A stretch of 13,451 bases of DNA, from assembly GCA_002479645.1 (NCBI GenBank), contig DLOO01000065.1, positions 19,621 to 33,071 on the forward strand, given 5' to 3'. Source of the stretch: Lachnoclostridium sp. UBA7482. Lineage in GTDB: Bacteria; Bacillota; Clostridia; Lachnospirales; Lachnospiraceae. The position numbers and the translations under genes are program-made. A model generated the notes under the pieces. It was not told where the DNA came from. It made no database searches and saw only the letters and a program-made list of their open reading frames with translations. This document shows, piece after piece, positions 1 to 6,720 of the stretch (its first letter is position 1; the number at the start of each line of letters is the position of its first letter).

Positions 1-141
1 ATTCCGGAACAGGTGTCCGATGACGATATGGTACTTATGGCTCGTGAGCTTTCAAAGAAGATTGAAGCTGAGCTTGAATACCCCGGTCAGATTAAGGTTA
101 ATATGATTCGGGAGTCCAGAGTGGCAGATTACGCAAAGTAA
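1..141 (+). CDS. rny: Ribonuclease Y, C-terminal 46 residues (partial)
   Basis: The frame is open from the left edge to a TAA at 139-141. It encodes the last 46 residues of a protein ending in the typical RNase Y tail: an acidic helix, then the [11 protein letters not shown] block and an IRESR..DYAK end. RNase Y is a membrane-anchored endoribonuclease that starts mRNA decay in many Bacillota. The transmembrane, KH and HD parts lie outside the window, so only the tail supports the call. The tail itself is highly conserved and diagnostic. A strong intrinsic terminator follows 10 bases after the stop, so this gene ends its transcription unit here. Confidence 0.85.
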   Translation: MPEQVSDDDMVLMARELSKKIEAELEYPGQIKVNMIRESRVADYAK

Positions 142-151
142 AAAATGATAA

Positions 152-188
152 GGAGTAGAATGAAAAATTCTGCTCCTTTTTGTTTTTA
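152..188 (+). terminator. Intrinsic terminator after rny
   Basis: A 10-bp stem pairs GGAGTAGAAT (152-161) with ATTCTGCTCC (167-176) around a GAAAA loop, with one G-U pair. A T-rich run follows at once (177-188). The position just after the rny stop fits a factor-independent terminator. Confidence 0.9.
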
Positions 189-191
189 TTT

Positions 192-219
192 CATAGGATA
201 TTCCTTTGAATTTCCTATG
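192..219. repeat. Imperfect inverted repeat between rny terminator and aminotransferase promoter
   Basis: CATAGGA (192-198) is the reverse complement of TCCTATG (213-219). Inside it ATTC (200-203) pairs with GAAT (208-211), leaving one T-T mismatch and a CTTT loop. This gives an 11-bp interrupted stem. No T run follows on either strand, so it is not a second terminator. It could be an operator, an mRNA processing or stability hairpin, or chance. The sequence alone does not decide. Confidence 0.5.
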
Positions 220-289
220 GAATAAAATCGCTCCGCTATGGGTGTGCATTAGGTTCGGAACAGAGAAGAAAATTTCTTTTGAAAAACAC

Positions 290-318
290 TTGCTATTTTT
301 CTTTACATATATTAGAAT
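290..318 (+). promoter_or_regulatory. Probable sigma-A promoter for the aminotransferase gene
   Basis: TTGCTA (290-295, 4 of 6 to TTGACA) is followed after exactly 17 bases by TAGAAT (313-318, 5 of 6 to TATAAT). The expected start is near 325, giving a leader of about 65 bases before the ATG at 391. The surroundings are AT-rich and lie upstream of a gene with a strong ribosome binding site. Confidence 0.6.
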
Positions 319-390
319 TGCATAGGATTGTATACACGTCTACAATGAAAGCGCAAAGACAAGAAGAAAAGATTAATCAGGAGGATGATT

Positions 391-1590
391 ATGGCTCTCA
401 CGTTATCAAACAAGGGACTGGCGGTTAAACCGTCTTCTACGTTGGCTATTACGGCAAAGGCGAAGGAACTTAAGGCAGAAGGAAAGGATGTTGTCGGCTT
501 CGGCGCCGGCGAACCGGATTTTAATACACCCGAGAATATCTGCAAAGCTGCCACTCAGGCGATTGAAACGGGCTTTACAAAATATACGGCGGCTGCAGGT
601 ACTCCCGAGCTTCGGAAGGCTGTCAGCGAGAAGTTTGCAAGAGTAAACGGACTTCGGTACGCACCGGAACAGTGTGTTATCAGTAATGGCGGAAAGCATG
701 CGCTTACAAACATTTTCCAGGCAATTCTGAATCCCGGTGACGAGGTGATTATTCCGGCGCCGTTCTGGCTCAGCTATCCGGAAATCGTTAAGCTTGCAGA
801 CGGCGTTCCGGTAATCGTTCGCTGTACCGCAGAGCAGGGATACAAGATTACTCCCGAGCAGCTTGCTGCGGCATGCAATGAAAAGACCAAAGCATTTGTC
901 CTTAACAGCCCCAGTAACCCGACCGGTATGGTTTACAGCAGGGAAGAGCTGGAGGCATTGGCAAGGGTTATCGTTGAGAAGGATATCTTTGTTGTATCCG
1001 ATGAAATTTATGAGTATCTTGCCTATGACGGTATCGAGGTTGTCAGCATCGGTTCCCTTGGTGAGGACATTCTTGCGCATACCATTACCTGTAACGGTAT
1101 GGCAAAGGGATATGCAATGACCGGTTGGAGAGTCGGTTATACCGGCGCGCCTCTTGCAGTTGCAAAGGTTATGAGCAGCATTCAGAGCCATCAGACCAGC
1201 AATCCAAACTCCATTGCACAGGCAGCTTCCCTGGAGGCGCTCAACGGTTCTCAGGAGTCCGTTGGTGTTATGAAGGAAGAATTTGACAAGAGAAGAAAGT
1301 ACATGTTCGAGCGCATTTCTGCAATGCCTTATGTAAAGACCTTACTTCCGAAGGGGGCTTTCTATGTATTTGTTGATGTATCCGAAGTGCTTGGTAAGAA
1401 TCATAAGGGTACGGAGATTTCCGATGTCAGCGTACTTGCTAAGATTTTGATTGAAGAATACCTGACCGCAGTAGTTCCTTGTGCGGATTTCGGTTTTGCA
1501 GATCACGTTCGTCTTTCCTACGCAATCAGCATGGAACAGATAGAAAAGGGACTCAATCGTATCGAGGAGTTTCTGAAGAACTTACAGTAA
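391..1590 (+). CDS. Pyridoxal-phosphate aminotransferase, class I (aspartate aminotransferase type)
   Basis: The product is 399 residues, the usual length for fold-type I aminotransferases of the aspartate type, which move an amino group between aspartate (or another amino acid) and 2-oxoglutarate using PLP in the cytosol. Visible family signatures are GFGAGEPDFNTP near residues 37-48, the NSPSNPTG block in the middle, SDEIYE before the active site, and the PLP-binding lysine K239 in NGMAKGYAMTGWRVGY. An arginine in VRLSYA near the C-terminus would bind the substrate carboxylate. I chose ATG 391 over the in-frame ATG at 385 because AGGAGG at 379-384 would abut the earlier start but sits six bases from the later one. 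The gene has its own promoter and is followed by a double hairpin. Substrate preference is inferred; other class I aminotransferases share these motifs. Confidence 0.9.
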   Translation: MALTLSNKGLAVKPSSTLAITAKAKELKAEGKDVVGFGAGEPDFNTPENICKAATQAIETGFTKYTAAAGTPELRKAVSEKFARVNGLRYAPEQCVISNGGKHALTNIFQAILNPGDEVIIPAPFWLSYPEIVKLADGVPVIVRCTAEQGYKITPEQLAAACNEKTKAFVLNSPSNPTGMVYSREELEALARVIVEKDIFVVSDEIYEYLAYDGIEVVSIGSLGEDILAHTITCNGMAKGYAMTGWRVGYTGAPLAVAKVMSSIQSHQTSNPNSIAQAASLEALNGSQESVGVMKEEFDKRRKYMFERISAMPYVKTLLPKGAFYVFVDVSEVLGKNHKGTEISDVSVLAKILIEEYLTAVVPCADFGFADHVRLSYAISMEQIEKGLNRIEEFLKNLQ

Positions 1591-1603
1591 TGATAAGTAT
1601 GAT

Positions 1604-1649
1604 ACCGGCGATCGAAAACGATTGCCGGTCTTCCTATTGGGAGTTTTTT
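1604..1649 (+). terminator. Tandem hairpins with T run between aminotransferase gene and proC
   Basis: The first hairpin has an 11-bp stem, ACCGGCGATCG (1604-1614) with CGATTGCCGGT (1619-1629), one G-U pair and an AAAA loop. It is directly followed by a 5-bp hairpin, CTTCC (1630-1634) with GGGAG (1639-1643, one G-U), that runs into TTTTTT. Only the small hairpin touches the T run. The site is probably a terminator, perhaps leaky, since no separate promoter for proC is obvious between it and the gene. Confidence 0.65.
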
Positions 1650-1669
1650 ATTCAGGCGAGGAGGTTTTT

Positions 1670-2476
1670 ATGAAGAAGATAGGATTTATCGGTGCAGGAA
1701 ATATGGGATTTCCGGAGATTCAAGGTGCGGTTTCCCTGCTTGGATGTAATCAGGTAACATTTTTTGAGGCAAATGCATCCAGAAGAGAGTATGTTGCCCG
1801 GGAACTTGGTATTACACCGGCAGCATCCAATCAGGAGCTGGTTGCAGGGTGTGAGTATGTTGTACTTGTTGTAAAGCCGCAGATTGCGCCTCTTGTCTAT
1901 CCCGATTTGAAGGCTGCTCTTCATAAGGAGTCGAAAGTGATTACCTCGATGGCAGGCATTTCCACTGAAACCATCCTGCGGGAGCTGCCGTTCCGGGTTC
2001 CTGTGATTCGCTGGATGCCGAATACGCCGGCGATGGTCGGCGAAGGCATGACCTCGATGAGTCTGAATGGTGTTGCGGAGGATTCGGAAGAGGCGAAGTT
2101 TGCGAAGTCTCTTTGTGAAGCATTCGGACGTTGTGTAATGATTCCGGAGAGTCTGATGAGCGCTGCATGTTGTGCAAACGGCAGCTCGCCCGCTTATGTG
2201 TACATGATGATTGAAGCCATGGCAGACAGCGTAGTTAAATACGGAATTCCCCGTGCAACCGCTTATCAGCTGGTGGCACAGACCGTTCTCGGTTCTGCGA
2301 AAATGGTGCTTGAGACCGGTATGCATCCCGGTGTTTTGAAGGACAATGTGTGCAGCCCCGGCGGAACCACCATTGCTGCGGTGGAGGCTCTTGAGGCAAA
2401 CGGATTCCGCAATGCATTATTTGCCGCAACCGACGCATGCTATCAGAGAAGTGAAGAACTTGCGAAGAAGAACTGA
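1670..2476 (+). CDS. proC: Pyrroline-5-carboxylate reductase
   Basis: The 268-residue product matches the length of ProC, which reduces 1-pyrroline-5-carboxylate to L-proline with NAD(P)H, the last step of proline synthesis. The N-terminus is a Rossmann fold with GAGNMG at residues 8-13. VVKPQ at 67-71 and WMPNTPAMVGEGMT at 115-128 are typical of the family. The C-terminal dimerisation and signature region runs from GSSPAYVY (171-178) through LKDNVCSPGGTT (223-234). ATG 1670 is chosen because GAGGAGG at 1658-1664 lies five bases upstream; an in-frame ATG at 1622 falls within the hairpin and has no ribosome binding site. A Nudix gene starts 50 bases downstream without a terminator between, so the two are probably co-transcribed. 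Confidence 0.95.
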   Translation: MKKIGFIGAGNMGFPEIQGAVSLLGCNQVTFFEANASRREYVARELGITPAASNQELVAGCEYVVLVVKPQIAPLVYPDLKAALHKESKVITSMAGISTETILRELPFRVPVIRWMPNTPAMVGEGMTSMSLNGVAEDSEEAKFAKSLCEAFGRCVMIPESLMSAACCANGSSPAYVYMMIEAMADSVVKYGIPRATAYQLVAQTVLGSAKMVLETGMHPGVLKDNVCSPGGTTIAAVEALEANGFRNALFAATDACYQRSEELAKKN

Positions 2477-2526
2477 GAGCACTCCGCGGAATGCGGCAAG
2501 AGAATATCAGGAAAACAGGGGTAAAT

Positions 2527-3063
2527 ATGGAAGTATATAAGCGTATAAAACGAGAATTGAAATATAAGGGCGTAATCGTTGAAATGTGTCAGGATACTAT
2601 GCAGTTTCCGGATGGTTCCCTGCATAATTGGGATTTTATCAGTCATCCGGGCGGAGCCTGTTCTGTAGCAGTTTTGCCGGACGGGAAGATTCTGATGATT
2701 CGTCAGTACCGCAACGCTCTGGAACGCGAAACCTTGGAGCTTCCGGCAGGCGGAAAGGCTCGGGGCGAAGATCCGCAGGTGTGTGCACTCCGGGAATTGG
2801 AGGAAGAAACCGGATATCAGGCAGGACATTGTGAAATGCTTACCACACTTTGTTCCAATACTGCACTGATGAACGAGCAGATAGGGGTTTATCTTTGTAC
2901 GGATTTGATTCCTGCCCGGCAGCATTTGGATGACGGGGAATACCTGAATGTGGAAACGTATGAGCTTGACGAGCTCCTTTCCATGATTTTTGAAGGGAAA
3001 TTGCAGGATGCCAAAACGGTAGCCGGTATCCTTGCTTACAAAGCAAAATATCATAGTAAGTAG
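2527..3063 (+). CDS. Nudix hydrolase, ADP-ribose pyrophosphatase type
   Basis: The product is 178 residues, typical for bacterial ADP-ribose pyrophosphatases, which split ADP-ribose to AMP and ribose-5-phosphate. A complete 23-residue Nudix box lies at G75-Y97 and fits G-x5-E-x7-RE-U-xEE-x-G-U, with the metal-binding RELEEE core at 89-94. The preceding VLPDGKILMIRQYR stretch and the ELPAGG lead-in are characteristic of this subfamily. ATG 2527 has AGGGG at 2517-2521 five bases upstream; the in-frame ATG at 2491 has no binding site. In many Bacillota a gene of this type sits near spoIIM, as here. The exact substrate is not proven by sequence, because Nudix specificity is broad. Confidence 0.88.
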   Translation: MEVYKRIKRELKYKGVIVEMCQDTMQFPDGSLHNWDFISHPGGACSVAVLPDGKILMIRQYRNALERETLELPAGGKARGEDPQVCALRELEEETGYQAGHCEMLTTLCSNTALMNEQIGVYLCTDLIPARQHLDDGEYLNVETYELDELLSMIFEGKLQDAKTVAGILAYKAKYHSK

Positions 3064-3091
3064 TCTATTTGTCCCACTTCCGCATAGGATA
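3063..3091 (+). promoter_or_regulatory. Possible sporulation sigma-E-like promoter ahead of the SpoIIM-like gene
   Basis: CATAGGATA (3083-3091) matches 7 of 9 positions of the sigma-E -10 consensus as I recall it (CATACAnTA). It lies downstream of GTCTATTT (3063-3070), which resembles a sigma-E -35 element with one base missing. In Bacillus subtilis spoIIM is transcribed by sigma-E in the mother cell, which fits. No good sigma-A match is present in this 59-base gap. The call is weak and based on consensus resemblance only. Confidence 0.3.
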
Positions 3092-3122
3092 AACAGAGGT
3101 TTTTCTGATGGGAGGGGCAAAT

Positions 3123-3734
3123 ATGAGAAGATTCATGTATTTACGAAAAGAACCTGTGCTGTTTGCATTGGTTCTTTTTTGTTTTGGGTTAACCGCCGGC
3201 GCTTTGGCCGGAAGAATATATTTGATAACGGCGAGGGAGGAAGGGGTAAGCTTCATTCTGTCCCGCCTGCAGGGCGTCCTGATGACAAAACCGAATTACC
3301 GGAAACTGTTGAAGGAATGCTTTTGCAGAGATTTATTAACCGCGGGTTCTGTTTTGTTTTTCTCGACCTGCATGTTCGGGAATTGGTATTTTATCTTTCG
3401 GATCGGAAAGCGGGGATTTTTGCTTGGGGTTTTGTTTGGGGAACTGGTCGGGTGCTTTGGCAAAAAGGGAATGCTTGTGGGACTTGCTTATCTGTTTCCT
3501 GCCTGGTGTCTGTATCTGCCGGTATATGTCATAATTTATCAGGTGGCATATTCCCTGTGGTACGGATTTTTTCGTACCGGCAAGGAACCTTCGGTGCTTC
3601 GCAGTTTTCTGGCATTTCGCCGAAGAATGGAAATCGGAGCAGGGCTGCTGGTTCTGGCAGGCATATTGGAAGCAACCGTTGGCTGCTGGGTGCTGCGCTT
3701 CGCAATTCGCAGTTTGTTCAAAGGTGGATTATAG
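3123..3734 (+). CDS. spoIIM: SpoIIM-like stage II sporulation membrane protein
   Basis: This is a 203-residue, strongly hydrophobic protein with about five membrane segments (roughly 11-35, 71-92, 98-118, 121-147 and 171-194) and a basic C-terminal region. Length, topology and the GFLLGVLFGELVG..GKKG..VG stretch followed by a Pro-containing helix (LFPAWCLYLPVYV) fit SpoIIM. In endospore formers SpoIIM forms the DMP complex with SpoIID and SpoIIP, which remodels peptidoglycan during engulfment. Position between a Nudix gene and a DacF-like carboxypeptidase supports the call. ATG 3123 is preferred over the in-frame ATG 3108 because GGGAGGGG (3110-3117) sits five bases upstream of it and would overlap the earlier start. 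A longer overlapping frame at 3032-3766 has no recognisable product. Sequence similarity is modest, so a generic SpoIIM-superfamily membrane protein is the alternative. Confidence 0.75.
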   Translation: MRRFMYLRKEPVLFALVLFCFGLTAGALAGRIYLITAREEGVSFILSRLQGVLMTKPNYRKLLKECFCRDLLTAGSVLFFSTCMFGNWYFIFRIGKRGFLLGVLFGELVGCFGKKGMLVGLAYLFPAWCLYLPVYVIIYQVAYSLWYGFFRTGKEPSVLRSFLAFRRRMEIGAGLLVLAGILEATVGCWVLRFAIRSLFKGGL

Positions 3735-3788
3735 GAATAATTTGCATACATTTGATTACAATGTAGTAATACTTTGGCAGGTAACCCT

Positions 3789-5000
3789 ATGAAATTATCA
3801 GGTACAAAAATAACCATACGAACGCTCGCTGTTATCGCGGCAATTCTGTTTCTTATGCCGCTTTTCGGTGCATTTTCCAAAACTCCCGATGCCCTGCCGA
3901 CAGGAACGGTGATGGCGTCTAAGAGTCTGCCCGATATGCAGAGCAAATCCTATGTTTTAATGGACGAGGCGTCCGGTCAGATTCTTTCCGAAGCGTCTCC
4001 GGAAACGGAGCTGGCTCCCGCCAGCATTACAAAAATCATGACCCTGCTTCTGTGTATGGATGCGCTGAAACGCGGTCAGATTACCTACGAGACCATGGTT
4101 CCCGTAAGCGAACATGCGGCCTCTATGGGCGGTTCACAGGTATATCTGGAACCGGGAGAAGAATTGTCCGTACATGATATGTTCAAATGCATCTGTATTG
4201 CCAGTGCCAACGATGCGTCTGTTGCAATGGCGGAGCTGGTTGCCGGAAGCGAGGAAGCCTTTGTCGGACAAATGAATGCGCGTGCGAAGGAACTCGGCAT
4301 GAATCACACGCATTTTGTGAATTGCTACGGGCTTGACACGGAGGGACATTACAGCTGTGCAAAGGATGTTGCGATTATGTCACGGGAGCTTTTACATAAT
4401 CATCCGGAGATTGCGGAATTTACGACGACCTGGATGGATACGATAACGCATAAAACCAAAAAGGGAGATACGGTATTTGGTCTGTCCAATACCAATAAAC
4501 TGATCCGAACCTATAAAGGAATTACGGGTCTGAAGACCGGTTCTACGGGAAATGCCTTATATTGCCTGAGCGCAAGTGCAACCAGAGATTCCGTACATCT
4601 GATTGCAGTGATTATGGGGGCGCCGACGACCAAAATTCGGTTTGCGGAGGCGGCAAAGCTGCTGGATTATGGATTTGCAAATTACTACTGGTACCGGGAT
4701 GAAGACAATCAGACAATAGAGGTAAAGGTGGCGTCTTCGATGAAAACGAGCTTTTCGGCAGAGGCGGAGCCGGAATTTGGATTCCTGCTTCCGGTGGGGG
4801 TGAAGGCAGAGAATGTAGAAGTAAAGACGGCCGCGAAAAAGAATCTTTCGGCTCCAATCAAATGCGGGGATTGTGTCGGTGTGATTACCTATAATGTTGA
4901 CGGAAAAGAGATGGGGCAGAGGAATATTTATGCCGTTGAGGATGTACCGAAAGCACGATACGGCGATTATCTGAGGAGACTCCTGCGGTTCTTTTTGTAA
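3789..5000 (+). CDS. dacF: D-alanyl-D-alanine carboxypeptidase (class A low-mass PBP, DacF-like)
   Basis: The product is 403 residues. A hydrophobic segment at about 11-30 looks like a signal peptide. All three penicillin-binding motifs are present: SITK (S79 nucleophile, K82), SAN (139-141) and KTG (249-251). A C-terminal beta domain (about 310-390) and a basic, amphipathic tail (YLRRLLRFF) resemble the PBP5-type membrane anchor. Such enzymes remove the terminal D-Ala from peptidoglycan stem peptides outside the membrane. The SpoIIM-like gene 54 bases upstream suggests the sporulation-linked DacF type, but this is inference. ATG 3789 has a weak AGG at 3779-3781; an in-frame TTG at 3774 has no ribosome binding site. 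GCATA at 3744-3748 resembles a sigma-F/G -35 box, but I see no convincing -10 partner. Confidence 0.88.
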   Translation: MKLSGTKITIRTLAVIAAILFLMPLFGAFSKTPDALPTGTVMASKSLPDMQSKSYVLMDEASGQILSEASPETELAPASITKIMTLLLCMDALKRGQITYETMVPVSEHAASMGGSQVYLEPGEELSVHDMFKCICIASANDASVAMAELVAGSEEAFVGQMNARAKELGMNHTHFVNCYGLDTEGHYSCAKDVAIMSRELLHNHPEIAEFTTTWMDTITHKTKKGDTVFGLSNTNKLIRTYKGITGLKTGSTGNALYCLSASATRDSVHLIAVIMGAPTTKIRFAEAAKLLDYGFANYYWYRDEDNQTIEVKVASSMKTSFSAEAEPEFGFLLPVGVKAENVEVKTAAKKNLSAPIKCGDCVGVITYNVDGKEMGQRNIYAVEDVPKARYGDYLRRLLRFFL

Positions 5001-5001
5001 T

Positions 5002-5030
5002 TTGACAAACTACAGGGGATACACTATAAT
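5002..5030 (+). promoter_or_regulatory. Perfect-consensus sigma-A promoter for the phosphoesterase-scpAB operon
   Basis: TTGACA (5002-5007) and TATAAT (5025-5030) are exact consensus hexamers separated by the optimal 17 bases. The -35 box begins two bases after the end of the dacF-like stop codon. Transcription should start near 5037, leaving a leader of under 20 bases that is almost entirely the GGAGGGGG ribosome binding site (5041-5048). Confidence 0.92.
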
Positions 5031-5054
5031 AATAGTGTTTGGAGGGGGCAATGC

Positions 5055-5939
5055 ATGATTTACATTGGCATATGTATTGGAATTGCAGTTCTTTTTTTTC
5101 TGTATTGTTATTGGGAGAACCATCGCCCGGAAGTGAAACAGGTCAGTATTACGCTGCCGGGACAGTGGAACACCGGAAAAGGTAACTTCTGTGCGGTAAT
5201 TGCGGGAGATTTGCACAATAACCAATATGGGAAAAATAACGAAAAGCTGGTTAATGCCATTAAGAGCTGTCATCCCGATGCGATACTGATTCCCGGAGAT
5301 TTGAATGTAAATGCACGGACAGATAACCATGTTGCTCTCGATTTTCTGAAACAGATATCCGCCATGGACATTCCGGTGATTATGTCATACGGAAACCATG
5401 AGAGTAAATTTTTGCGCGACAATGCGGCTGCGTTCGGGGAGTATATGGATACCCTGAAGAGGATGAACATAACCGTACTGGATAACGGGTTTGTTGATTT
5501 GCCGTGCGGCATCCGAATCTGGGGTCTGACATTTCCCCTAGATTGCTACCGCAAATTCGGCAGGGAGAAGCATCTGACCCGCGGGGATATGGAAGCCGTT
5601 CTTGGGACATGTGATAAGAAACCGGGGATTTTGCTTGCGCACAATCCTGCGGATTTTAAGGCATGTGCCGAATGGGGAGCAGACTTTGTTGTGTCCGGGC
5701 ATATGCATGGCGGAATTGTCCGACTTCCCCGGCTCGGAGGCGTGATTTCGCCGCAATGGGTATTTTTCCCTAAGTATGATGCGGGGCTTTTTGAAGAGTA
5801 CGGAGCGAAACTCTATGTAACCCGGGGACTTGGAACGCACACCTTGCCTGTGCGGGTTTTTAACCGGCCGGAGCTTACGAAACTGACATTTCTGACGGAG
5901 GATAACGATGGAAATACCGGTAAAGCTGGAAGCGTATGA
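5055..5939 (+). CDS. Membrane-anchored calcineurin-type metallophosphoesterase
   Basis: This 294-residue protein begins with one hydrophobic helix (about 2-19) and continues as a metallophosphoesterase domain. All five metal-ligand blocks of the family are visible: GDLH (D52, H54), GDL (D82), GNHE (N114, H115), AHNP (H196) and GHMH (H216, H218). The fold binds two metals and hydrolyses phosphate esters; the YkuE-like branch has a similar N-terminal anchor. The natural substrate cannot be read from the sequence. ATG 5055 is six bases after GGAGGGGG (5041-5048); the out-of-frame ATG at 5051 is too close. The gene is first after a perfect promoter. Its last 32 bases overlap the start of scpA, which points to translational coupling. 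Confidence 0.88.
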   Translation: MIYIGICIGIAVLFFLYCYWENHRPEVKQVSITLPGQWNTGKGNFCAVIAGDLHNNQYGKNNEKLVNAIKSCHPDAILIPGDLNVNARTDNHVALDFLKQISAMDIPVIMSYGNHESKFLRDNAAAFGEYMDTLKRMNITVLDNGFVDLPCGIRIWGLTFPLDCYRKFGREKHLTRGDMEAVLGTCDKKPGILLAHNPADFKACAEWGADFVVSGHMHGGIVRLPRLGGVISPQWVFFPKYDAGLFEEYGAKLYVTRGLGTHTLPVRVFNRPELTKLTFLTEDNDGNTGKAGSV

Positions 5940-6681
5940 AGGCCCGCTGGACCTGCTGCTTCACTTGATTGAGAAAAATAAAGTGAATATTTACGATATT
6001 CCGATCGCATTGATTACCGAGCAGTATATGGAGTATTTGAAGGCTATGCAGGAGAATCATATGGACAATATGAGCGAGTTTCTGGTTATGGCCGCGACGC
6101 TGCTGCGTATCAAATCTGCCATGCTCCTGCCGGTGGAAGCGGATGAGAATGAAGAGGAGCTTGACCCCCGTCAGGAACTGGTGCAGAAGCTTTTGGAGTA
6201 TAAGATGTACAAGTATGTATCGATTGAGCTGAAAGACCGCCAGCTTGACGCAGGAAAGCATTTGTACAAAAAAGAAACGATTCCGTCGGAGGTTGCTGCA
6301 TTTAGAGAAGATGTGAAAGCCGAGGATTTGATTGGCAGCACGACGCTTGTTCAGCTAAATGCAGTTTTTGAGGAGATTCTGAAGCGTCAGGAGAATAAAA
6401 TCGACCCGATTCGCAGCAAGTTCGGCAGGATTGAAAAGGAAGAGGTCAATTTCAAGGAAAAGGTTCGTTCGATTCAGGAATACGGCATTTCACATCGCAG
6501 GTGCAAATTCCGCGGACTTCTCGAAAAGGCGGGCAATAAGCTGGAGGTAATTGTTACGTTCCTCGGCATCCTGGAATTGATTCGGATGGGACGAGTTGTC
6601 ATTTCGCAAAATGAGCTTTTCGAGGATTTTGATATTGAGTTCCTGGCAGACGATGTTGTTCCGATTGAACAGTATCTGTAA
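5908..6681 (+). CDS. scpA: Segregation and condensation protein A
   Basis: The product is 257 residues, the normal ScpA length. ScpA is the kleisin subunit that bridges the SMC ATPase heads and binds ScpB, compacting and segregating the chromosome. The N-terminal signature YEGPLDLLLHLI lies at residues 10-21 and is followed by the typical NKVNIYDIPI block. An acidic linker occupies the middle. The C-terminal winged helix (about 212-245), with FLGILELIRMGRV, would contact the SMC head. The start lies inside the phosphoesterase frame, with GGAGG at 5897-5901 six bases before ATG 5908. The scpB ribosome binding site follows about 30 bases after the stop, so the two are made together, as the complex requires. 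Confidence 0.95.
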   Translation: MEIPVKLEAYEGPLDLLLHLIEKNKVNIYDIPIALITEQYMEYLKAMQENHMDNMSEFLVMAATLLRIKSAMLLPVEADENEEELDPRQELVQKLLEYKMYKYVSIELKDRQLDAGKHLYKKETIPSEVAAFREDVKAEDLIGSTTLVQLNAVFEEILKRQENKIDPIRSKFGRIEKEEVNFKEKVRSIQEYGISHRRCKFRGLLEKAGNKLEVIVTFLGILELIRMGRVVISQNELFEDFDIEFLADDVVPIEQYL

Positions 6682-6720
6682 CAACGTATATGGGTGATAC
6701 GGCGAAGAAACGAGGGGCAT

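Noticed and set aside
406..1191. Long minus-strand open frame (261 codons) opposite the aminotransferase gene
   Set aside because: It mirrors a clear enzyme gene with all family motifs on the + strand. Its product has no recognisable domain and is rich in Cys, Arg and Asn as antisense frames often are.
1652..2326. Minus-strand open frame opposite proC
   Set aside because: ProC is unmistakable on the + strand; the antisense product has no recognisable features.
2479..2494. Near-palindrome GCACTCCGCGGAATGC after proC
   Set aside because: It has one mismatch pair, no loop to form an RNA hairpin and no T run. Chance is the simpler explanation.
2443..3120. Minus-strand open frame opposite the Nudix gene
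   Set aside because: The + strand carries a complete Nudix box and a proper ribosome binding site.
3032..3766. + strand frame of 244 codons overlapping the SpoIIM-like gene
   Set aside because: Its product lacks coherent hydrophobic segments or a known motif, and its start lies inside the Nudix gene without a binding site. The 3123 frame gives a well-formed membrane protein.
3744..3774. Possible sigma-F/G promoter ahead of the dacF-like gene
   Set aside because: GCATA fits a -35 box, but the best -10 candidate (AATACTT) is 5 of 7 with a 19-base spacer and would leave almost no leader before the ATG.
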